Source: Arthrobacter_N sp051262515
GTDB lineage: Bacteria > Actinomycetota > Actinomycetes > Actinomycetales > Micrococcaceae
Assembly (NCBI RefSeq): GCF_051262515.1
Contig: NZ_JBIMER010000012.1
Span: 1-64,000 of the forward strand
Length of the DNA: 64,000 nucleotides
Direction: 5' to 3'
Shown here: positions 58,025 through 64,000 of the stretch, piece after piece
Position numbering within the stretch: position 1 is the stretch's first letter
How the letters are laid out: each line of letters opens with the position of its first letter
Notes under the pieces: model-generated
The model's input: only the letters and a program-made list of their open reading frames with translations
Told to the model about the DNA's origin: nothing
Database searches by the model: none
Translations under genes and position numbers: made by a program

Positions 58025-59086
58025 TTGTCGCAGCAGACCTACCCCACCGCGGACCTGATCCGCTTTGCGTCCGAAGTGCTCCAGCGCGTCGACGTTCCCG
58101 CCCGGGACGCGGACCTCACCGCAACGTCACTCGTCGAGGCGGACGTGCGCGGCGTCAGTTCCCACGGGCTTCTGCGCCTGTCCCTCTATGTGGCGGCCAT
58201 CGAGCAGGGTGGCATCAATCCCCACCCGAGGATTCGCATGGTCGGCGACACGGGGTCGGCGGCACTGCTTGACGCCGACGGCGCCTTGGGGCAAGTCGCG
58301 ATGCAGGCCGCTGTCGATTACGCCATATCGAACACCACCGACCGGGGCTTGAGTGCCGTGGCCGTACAGGGCAGCAGCCACTACGGAGCCGGCGCCTTCT
58401 GGACCGACCAGCTGGCCGCCGAGGGGATGGTCGCCATCCTCACGTCCACAACGGGACCGATCGTTGCCCCGTACGGTGGCATCGAGAAGATCTTCGGCAC
58501 CAACCCGCTGACGATCGCGGCACCCAGCTCGGACACGCATCCGCTGACAGCGGACCTGGCCACCAGCACCGGCGCCTACGGGAAGATCATCGCCGCACGG
58601 AACGAGGGAACCCCGATCCCCGAGGGCTGGGCCGTGGGCCCGGACGGCGAGCCGACGACCGACCCCAACGCCGCGATGGCCGGAGCCCTGATTCCCTTCG
58701 GCGGGCACAAGGGATCGGCGGTCTCGGCGCTGCTGGAGGCCGTGTCGGCCTCGCTCGGCACCGGAACCTACGCCCACGAAACCGAGGACATCTGGTCCAA
58801 CCCGGCCTCCAGGATGAACACCGGACACCTGCTCATCGCGCTCGACACCGGCGCCTTCGCAGGCAGGAAACACACGGAGGGACGGGTCGCACAGCTGCAG
58901 GAGCGCATCCGCTCGGCCGGTGCCCACGGCGCCGAAGTGCTGGCGCCAGGCGATCCCGAACACCTGCGTGCTGAGGGGAACCGGCACGACGTCGCCCTCG
59001 CCGCGTCCACCTCCGGCCTGCTGGACGCGCTCGCCGAACGGCTCGGGGCACGAGCCCCCGGGCGCAGCGCCGCGCACACCGCATAG
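58025..59086 (+). CDS. LDH2/malate-dehydrogenase family oxidoreductase
   Basis: A 353-residue NAD(P)-dependent 2-hydroxy-acid dehydrogenase of the LDH2/MDH2 (ureidoglycolate/malate/lactate) family. LVEADVRGVSSHGLLRLSLY is the catalytic R-G-V-x-SHG block, with GLSAVAVQGSSHYGAGAFWT and IPFGGHKGSAVSALLEAVSA also conserved. It starts at TTG with GAAGGG upstream. As first gene of the TRAP/fuconate-dehydratase operon it likely oxidises a 2-hydroxy intermediate of sugar-acid breakdown. Confidence 0.85.
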   Translation: MSQQTYPTADLIRFASEVLQRVDVPARDADLTATSLVEADVRGVSSHGLLRLSLYVAAIEQGGINPHPRIRMVGDTGSAALLDADGALGQVAMQAAVDYAISNTTDRGLSAVAVQGSSHYGAGAFWTDQLAAEGMVAILTSTTGPIVAPYGGIEKIFGTNPLTIAAPSSDTHPLTADLATSTGAYGKIIAARNEGTPIPEGWAVGPDGEPTTDPNAAMAGALIPFGGHKGSAVSALLEAVSASLGTGTYAHETEDIWSNPASRMNTGHLLIALDTGAFAGRKHTEGRVAQLQERIRSAGAHGAEVLAPGDPEHLRAEGNRHDVALAASTSGLLDALAERLGARAPGRSAAHTA

Positions 59087-59135
59087 ACCCACGACCACAC
59101 ACCAACGCACCCAACGAAGTTCGAAGGAGAACACC

Positions 59136-60185
59136 GTGAACAACCCACAGAACGCCAAGTCGCCATCCGCCAAGTACGTCTCCACCGCCGTCAAGCTGTC
59201 CGTGGCCGCAACGGCCGCGCTGATGCTCGCCAGCTGCGGCGTCGGCGGACCCGTGGACACCGACGCCGCACAGGCCGGCAACAGTGACGACAAGGTCCTG
59301 CGCCTTGCGCACGTCTACGAGGCGGCGCACCCTGTCGAGAGCTGCGGTGTCAAAACCATCAAGGAGGAGCTTGACGGAAGCGGAATCACCGTCGAGAGCT
59401 ACCCGGCAGCGCAGCTGGGCAGCGAGGCCGAGTCGCTGGAGCAGGTGGCTTCCGGCGGGCTCGACATGGCCGTCGCCGGCCCCTCGTTCCTCGGTGTGTG
59501 GCACGAACCGGCGGCCGTCCTCGACGGCGCTTACCTCTTCGAGGACGTCGACCACTTCGTGGAGACCATCGAGGGCCCCCTCATGCAGGGCGTCTACGAC
59601 GACATGGAGGCCGACGCCGGCATCAAGGTTCTCGCTGGTTGGTACTACGGCACGCGCCACGTCACCGCCAACAAGGAAATCAACGGCCCCGAGGACATGG
59701 CCGGCATCAAGATCCGGACGCCCGACGCGCCGCTGTACCTGACCAACACGAAGATCATGGGCGGAACGGCGACGCCGATGGCCCTCGACGAGGTCTACCT
59801 GGCGCTCCAGCAGGGCGTCATCGACGCGCAGGAGAACCCGATTCCGACGATCAACACCGCCAAGTTCCACGAGGTCCAGGAATACATCAACCTGACCGGC
59901 CACATGATCCAGGGCGTCAACGTCGTCACCGGGTCCGCCCTCTTCGAGTCCCTCGACGAGGGCCAGCGCACCGCCCTGGAGGGTGCCATGGAGGCGGCCG
60001 CGGTGAGCGTGCGGGAGTGCGTCGAAACGCAGGAGAAGGATGTGCTCGAGGAGTGGAAGTCCGGCGACGGCATCAAGGTCAACGAGGACGTGGACCGCGA
60101 GGAGTTCGCCAAGCGTGCCGGCGAGATGCTGCCGTCCGAGGTTTCCTGGGGTGACCTCTACAAGGAAATCCAGGCCGCCAAGTGA
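59136..60185 (+). CDS. dctP: TRAP transporter solute-binding lipoprotein (DctP)
   Basis: A 349-residue extracytoplasmic binding protein. A signal peptide ends in the lipobox LMLASC, so it is membrane-anchored. The DctP fold shows VLRLAHVYEAAHPV, LAGWYYGTRHVTANKEINGP, GIKIRTPDAPLYL with the substrate-carboxylate-binding Arg, and GVIDAQENPIPTI. GTG at 59136 has GAAGGAGA 6 bases upstream. It captures the operon's organic or sugar acid. It overlaps dctQ (GTGA). Confidence 0.92.
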   Translation: MNNPQNAKSPSAKYVSTAVKLSVAATAALMLASCGVGGPVDTDAAQAGNSDDKVLRLAHVYEAAHPVESCGVKTIKEELDGSGITVESYPAAQLGSEAESLEQVASGGLDMAVAGPSFLGVWHEPAAVLDGAYLFEDVDHFVETIEGPLMQGVYDDMEADAGIKVLAGWYYGTRHVTANKEINGPEDMAGIKIRTPDAPLYLTNTKIMGGTATPMALDEVYLALQQGVIDAQENPIPTINTAKFHEVQEYINLTGHMIQGVNVVTGSALFESLDEGQRTALEGAMEAAAVSVRECVETQEKDVLEEWKSGDGIKVNEDVDREEFAKRAGEMLPSEVSWGDLYKEIQAAK

Positions 60186-60733
60186 TCCCACAGCACCCCG
60201 ACGAGCCGGACTTCCTGGAGTCCAAGAGCCGGCTGATCCGCCACCTGGTCAACATTGAACGCGTGGCCGCCTCGGGATTCCTGGTGGCGACACTGGTCCT
60301 CGTGCTCGTCCAGGTGGCCAGCCGCTATCTCTTCAACGCGCCGTTCACCTGGACCGAGGAGCTCGCCCGCTTCGCGCTCGTGTGGCTGACCTTCATCTCG
60401 GCCGGCTTCGTGATGGCGCGGCGGCTGCACGTCACGGTCGACCTCGTGGCGGCGAAGCTCGGCAAACGAGGAGCCATCGTGATGGACTCCTTCGCCATGC
60501 TGGTGGTGCTGGCCGTCTCGGGGGCCATGGCCTGGGCGGGAACGCTGTTCGCGGTGGGGGCCGCCAGGCTCAACGCCCCGGCGACGGACCTGCCCATGAG
60601 CCTGGTGTACGCGGCCGCCGCGCTCGGGTTCGCCCTGATCTTCCTGCACGGCCTGCTGAACACCTACGTCAACGCCAGGCATCCGGACCAAGTCCCGGGT
60701 GCCATGGAAAACCTCGAAAAAGAAGCCTTCTAA
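60182..60733 (+). CDS. dctQ: TRAP transporter small permease (DctQ)
   Basis: A 183-residue, four-helix membrane protein. ASGFLVATLVLVLVQVASRY and FTWTEELARFALVWLTFISA (the family WxEELAR motif) identify DctQ. It pairs with DctM to form the Na+-coupled transporter. The GTG start overlaps the dctP stop. Confidence 0.92.
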   Translation: MIPQHPDEPDFLESKSRLIRHLVNIERVAASGFLVATLVLVLVQVASRYLFNAPFTWTEELARFALVWLTFISAGFVMARRLHVTVDLVAAKLGKRGAIVMDSFAMLVVLAVSGAMAWAGTLFAVGAARLNAPATDLPMSLVYAAAALGFALIFLHGLLNTYVNARHPDQVPGAMENLEKEAF

Positions 60734-60744
60734 GGGGGACCGCT

Positions 60745-62025
60745 ATGACACTGACACTTATGCTTGTCGGCCTCCTGCTTCTGCTCGCGCTGCGGGTGCC
60801 GGTGGCGATCGCCCTGCTGGTTCCCTCGCTTGTGTACGTCATCATGGATCCGACTGCTTCGCTCGGCATTGCCGTGCAGCAGACGACGTCGGGGGTCAAC
60901 AGCTTCGCGATCCTCGCGGTTCCGCTGTTCATCCTGCTCGGAAACGTCGCCAACATCTCGGGCGTCTCCGACCGGCTGTACACGACGGCGGTGGCCTTCC
61001 TCGGCCACATCCGCGGCAGTCTCGGCTACGTCAACATCGCCACGAGCTTCGGCTTTTCGTGGATGAGTGGGGCCGCGATCGCCGACGCCGCGGCCATGGG
61101 CAAGATCCAGGTGCCGGCGATGAGGAAGCGCGGCTACAGCGATGAGTTCAGCCTCGGCATCACGGGCGCCTCCTCCCTCATCGCCCCAATGATCCCGCCG
61201 AGCATCCCGGCCATCATCTACGCGGTCACCGCTGGGGTCTCGGTCGGCGCACTTTTCATGGCCGGCATTATCCCCGCGCTGGTCCTCATCCTCTGCCTCG
61301 TCGGCATGGTCTGGTGGCTGACACGGAAGCAGCACCACCTCAAGATGGACAAGTCATCGTGGGGCGAACGCGGGCGTTCCCTGATCGGCGCTCTGCCGGC
61401 CTTCGGCGCCGGCGTCGTCGTCCTCGGCGGAATCCTCAGTGGGATCTTCACCCCCACCGAGGCCTCGGGCATCGGCGTCCTCTACATCTTCATTCTGGCC
61501 CTCATCTACGGGTCGCTGACCTGGCGGAAGACCTACCGGATCCTTCTCGGCTCCGTGGAAACCTCCGGCTCCGTGCTGCTCATCGTCGCCGCAGCCGCGC
61601 TGTTCGGATGGGTTCTGGCCCGCGAGCAGGCGCCGCAATTGGCCGCCGACTTCATCCTGAACTTCACCAACCACCCAATCGTCTTCCTCATCCTGGTCAA
61701 CGTGCTGCTGCTGATCATCGGCACCGTGCTGGAACCGACGGCGGCCATCCTCATCCTCGTGCCCGTCCTGGGGCCCGTGGCGGAGACTTTCGGCCTCAGC
61801 CCGGTCCACTTCGGCGTCGTCGTTATCTTCAACCTCCTCATTGGGCTGCTGACCCCACCGGTCGGACTGGTGTTGTTCGTGCTCTCGAGCGTGACCAACA
61901 TCCCGGTTCCGACCGTGATCAAGGGCGTGCTTCCCTTCTTCATCCCCATGCTCGTGACGCTGCTCGTCATCACCTTCGTCCCGGCGCTCAGCCTTTGGTT
62001 GCCGTCGCTGCTCGGCTTCGTCTAA
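60745..62025 (+). CDS. dctM: TRAP transporter large permease (DctM)
   Basis: A 426-residue, ~12-helix permease. AVPLFILLGNVANISGVSDR, SGAAIADAAAMGKIQVPAM, GASSLIAPMIPPSIPAIIYA and GIFTPTEASGIGVLYIFILA are the canonical DctM motifs. It drives import with the sodium gradient. ATG at 60745 has AAGGGGGA upstream. The set dctPQM is complete. Confidence 0.93.
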   Translation: MTLTLMLVGLLLLLALRVPVAIALLVPSLVYVIMDPTASLGIAVQQTTSGVNSFAILAVPLFILLGNVANISGVSDRLYTTAVAFLGHIRGSLGYVNIATSFGFSWMSGAAIADAAAMGKIQVPAMRKRGYSDEFSLGITGASSLIAPMIPPSIPAIIYAVTAGVSVGALFMAGIIPALVLILCLVGMVWWLTRKQHHLKMDKSSWGERGRSLIGALPAFGAGVVVLGGILSGIFTPTEASGIGVLYIFILALIYGSLTWRKTYRILLGSVETSGSVLLIVAAAALFGWVLAREQAPQLAADFILNFTNHPIVFLILVNVLLLIIGTVLEPTAAILILVPVLGPVAETFGLSPVHFGVVVIFNLLIGLLTPPVGLVLFVLSSVTNIPVPTVIKGVLPFFIPMLVTLLVITFVPALSLWLPSLLGFV

Positions 62026-62061
62026 CCACCACAAAACTCATCACAGGAAGGCACCACCACG

Positions 62062-63393
62062 ATGCCCAGAATCACCTCGGTCAAGACCGAAGACATCCGC
62101 TTCCCGACCTCGTTGGACCTCGACGGCTCGGACGCCGTCAACGTCGACCCGGACTACTCCGCCGCCTACGTCACCATCAACACCGACGACGAATCGGGCC
62201 ACGGCTTCGTGTTCACCTGCGGCCGCGGCAACGAGGTCGTCACGGCGGCCATCGAGTCCTACGGCCAGCTGCTGGTCGGCCGGGACCTCGACGAGCTGGT
62301 CGGCGACCTCGGCGCCGCCTCGCGCCGGCTGGTGCACGACTCCCAGCTCCGGTGGCTCGGCCCCGAGAAGGGCGTCTCCCACATGGCCGCCGGTGCGCTG
62401 GTCAACGCCCTCTGGGACGTCCGCGCCAAGCGCGAGGGCAAGCCCTTGTGGCTGCTGCTGAGCGAAATGCCGGCCGAGGAGATCGTCAACGCGATCGACT
62501 TCACCCACATCCAGAACGCGCTGACCCCCGGCGACGCACTCGACCTCCTGCGCCGCGGAGATGTGGGCAAGGCGGAGCGCATCGCCGAACTGCAGGCGTC
62601 CGGCTACCCCGCCTACACCACGACGCCGGGCTGGCTCGGCTACAGCGACGAGAAGCTCGTCCGCCTGAGCAAGGAGGCCGTCGCCGACGGCTTCGGACTG
62701 ATCAAGCTCAAGGTCGGCGGCAGCCTGGAGGAAGACCGCCGCCGCATGCGACTGGCGCGCGAGGCGGTGGGAACCGACGTCAAGATCGCCATCGACGCGA
62801 ACCAGCGCTGGGAGGTGCAGGAATCCATCGACTGGGTCAACGCGCTGGCCGAGTTCAATCCCTGGTGGATCGAAGAGCCCACCAGCACGGACGACATCCT
62901 CGGACACGCGGAGATCCGCAAGGCCGTAGCGCCGGTGAAGGTCGCGACCGGGGAGGCCGTCGCCAACCGCATCGTCTTCAAGCAGATGCTGCAGGCCGGC
63001 TCCATCGACGTGATGCAGATCGATTCCACCCGCGTAGCCGGAGTCAACGAGAACCTGGCGAACGTGTTGCTGGCTGCGCGCTTCGACACTCCGGTCTGTC
63101 CTCACGCCGGCGGCGTCGGCCTCTGCGAGCTGGTGCAGCACTTCTCCTTCTTCGATTACGCGGCCGTCACGGGCACCATGGACAACCGCATGATCGAGTT
63201 CGTGGACCACCTCCACGAGCACTTCGTCGAGCCCGTCCGCGTCGAGGGCGGCCGCTACCTGGCCCCGCGGAAACCGGGGACCGGCGCGGAGATGCTCGTG
63301 GAATCCCGCGAACAGTGGACCTTCCCCCGGGGCGCCGGATGGATCGGCATCGGCGACCGCGCCGCGGTCACCGGAACGGGAGCCAACCGATGA
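62062..63393 (+). CDS. L-fuconate dehydratase (enolase superfamily)
   Basis: A 443-residue enolase-superfamily dehydratase. RFPTSLDLDGSDAVNVDPDY at the N-terminus is diagnostic of L-fuconate dehydratases. The catalytic set is visible: K215/K217 (LIKLKVGG), metal ligands D245 (AIDANQRW), E272 (IEEP) and E298 (ATGEAV), and H348 (CPHAGGVGL). It dehydrates L-fuconate (or a closely related aldonate) to 2-keto-3-deoxy-L-fuconate. AGGAAGG precedes the ATG. Confidence 0.88.
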   Translation: MPRITSVKTEDIRFPTSLDLDGSDAVNVDPDYSAAYVTINTDDESGHGFVFTCGRGNEVVTAAIESYGQLLVGRDLDELVGDLGAASRRLVHDSQLRWLGPEKGVSHMAAGALVNALWDVRAKREGKPLWLLLSEMPAEEIVNAIDFTHIQNALTPGDALDLLRRGDVGKAERIAELQASGYPAYTTTPGWLGYSDEKLVRLSKEAVADGFGLIKLKVGGSLEEDRRRMRLAREAVGTDVKIAIDANQRWEVQESIDWVNALAEFNPWWIEEPTSTDDILGHAEIRKAVAPVKVATGEAVANRIVFKQMLQAGSIDVMQIDSTRVAGVNENLANVLLAARFDTPVCPHAGGVGLCELVQHFSFFDYAAVTGTMDNRMIEFVDHLHEHFVEPVRVEGGRYLAPRKPGTGAEMLVESREQWTFPRGAGWIGIGDRAAVTGTGANR

Positions 63394-64000
63394 GCGCCGA
63401 CACCACCGCAGCCCGCGCCGGGGAACTGATCACCGCGGCCCACACCGCCTACGAGGCGTCCCGGGACGCCGAACCGAGGACGCGCGCGGGGTGGCTCGAG
63501 GCCGTCGCCGCGGCGGTCGAGGCGAACGGGGACGAACTGGTCGGGATCGCCCAGAGGGAGACGCACCTGGCCGAACCCCGGCTGCGCGGCGAGCTCAAGC
63601 GGACCGTGTTCCAGCTCCGCCTGCTGGCGGACGAGGTGGTCCGCGGCGAGAACCTGCAGGCCACGATCGACCACGCCGACCAAGACTGGGGCATGGGCCC
63701 GCGGCCGGACATCCGCCGCGTCAACGTTCCGCTCGGCGTCGTCGGCGTCTTCGGGGCCTCGAACTTCCCCTTCGCCTTCAGCGTGGTGGGGGGCGACACC
63801 GCGTCGGCGCTCGCGGCAGGCTGCGCCGTCGTGCACAAGATCCACGGCGGGCACACCGAGTTGGGCCTGCGCACCGGGGATATCGCGGAGGAGGCCCTCG
63901 CCGCGGCAGGGGCGCCGGCCGGCCTTTTCGCCACCATCCTCGGGCGCGAGGCTGCGGAGACACTGGTTGAGCATCCGCTCGTCAAGGCCGTCGGGTTCAC
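63390..64000 (+). CDS. NADP-type aldehyde dehydrogenase (ketoglutarate-semialdehyde class), cut by window end
   Basis: The first 203 residues of an aldehyde dehydrogenase. VNVPLGVVGVFGASNFPFAF and SVVGGDTASALAAGCAVVHK match the 2,5-dioxovalerate/alpha-ketoglutarate-semialdehyde dehydrogenase class (FGASNFPFAFSVVGGDTASA). The catalytic Glu/Cys lie outside the window. ATG overlaps the dehydratase stop (ATGA). In a sugar-acid operon it would oxidise a terminal aldehyde intermediate. Confidence 0.85.
   Translation, partial: MSADTTAARAGELITAAHTAYEASRDAEPRTRAGWLEAVAAAVEANGDELVGIAQRETHLAEPRLRGELKRTVFQLRLLADEVVRGENLQATIDHADQDWGMGPRPDIRRVNVPLGVVGVFGASNFPFAFSVVGGDTASALAAGCAVVHKIHGGHTELGLRTGDIAEEALAAAGAPAGLFATILGREAAETLVEHPLVKAVGF

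Noticed and set aside
1..64000. CRISPR array, tRNA, rRNA, insertion sequence or prophage
   Set aside because: No regularly spaced identical repeats with unique spacers, no cloverleaf or rRNA sequence, and no transposase, integrase or phage structural gene could be recognised on either strand.

Overview
The window is GC-rich DNA with dense, tightly overlapping genes, frequent GTG/TTG starts and strong Shine-Dalgarno motifs. It carries a DUF222/HNH (13E12-type) endonuclease, an Acr3-type arsenic locus with a Corynebacterium-type ArsR, a mycothiol-type arsenate reductase and many secreted or lipoprotein genes. Together these point to a high-GC actinobacterium, most likely a Micrococcales member related to Arthrobacter (inference; no rRNA or other marker is present). 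No tRNA, rRNA, CRISPR array, transposase or integrase was recognised.

Layout. 0-6 kb: a PucR regulator divergent from an aromatic-ring FAD hydroxylase, then a LacI regulator divergent from an inositol-dehydrogenase-like/hydroxypyruvate-isomerase-like pair, with two LacI operators between them. 5.8-6.9 kb: decayed DNA holding hipB and hipA fragments, three regularly spaced operator-like palindromes, and a broken DUF6766 gene. 7-11.3 kb: KtrB/KtrA potassium uptake and a MerR-SulP anion transporter pair. 11.3-15.6 kb: a divergent arsenic locus (arsR-arsC1 on +; acr3-arsC-flavoprotein-truncated arsC on -). 15.7-22.6 kb: a complete type I Wadjet anti-plasmid operon (jetABCD), bracketed by two copies of a 63-bp dyad element. 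22.7-27.8 kb: small enzymes, a secreted phosphoesterase, a heavily deleted znuABC locus and a DUF4352 membrane protein. 27.9-33.9 kb: a reactive-sulfur regulon with CstR, a CstB-like persulfide dioxygenase-rhodanese, two rhodaneses, TauE/SafE and an MFS transporter, with CstR-type operators at both promoter regions. 34-41.9 kb: MetZ, an aldehyde dehydrogenase and then minus-strand metabolic genes in which four consecutive gaps each hold one copy of the same 63-bp element. 41.9-53.6 kb: secreted phosphatase, nuclease and beta-propeller-like proteins, a MobA-like hydroxylase, DUF202 proteins and a D-serine-deaminase-like enzyme. 53.6-57.9 kb: a DUF222 endonuclease whose tail is cut off by an in-frame TGA, a broken MHS-family transporter and a GntR regulator. 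58-64 kb: a sugar-acid operon (LDH2-type dehydrogenase, TRAP transporter DctPQM, L-fuconate dehydratase, ketoglutarate-semialdehyde-type dehydrogenase) running off the window end.

Two features stand out. The first is a previously unnamed (to me) 63-bp intergenic element: six copies of exactly equal length, symmetric end to end, with compensatory changes between the arms. It brackets the Wadjet operon in direct orientation and fills four successive gaps at 38-42 kb. The second is the unusual density of gene decay next to intact regulatory DNA, notably the hipBA remnant with its untouched three-site operator array.
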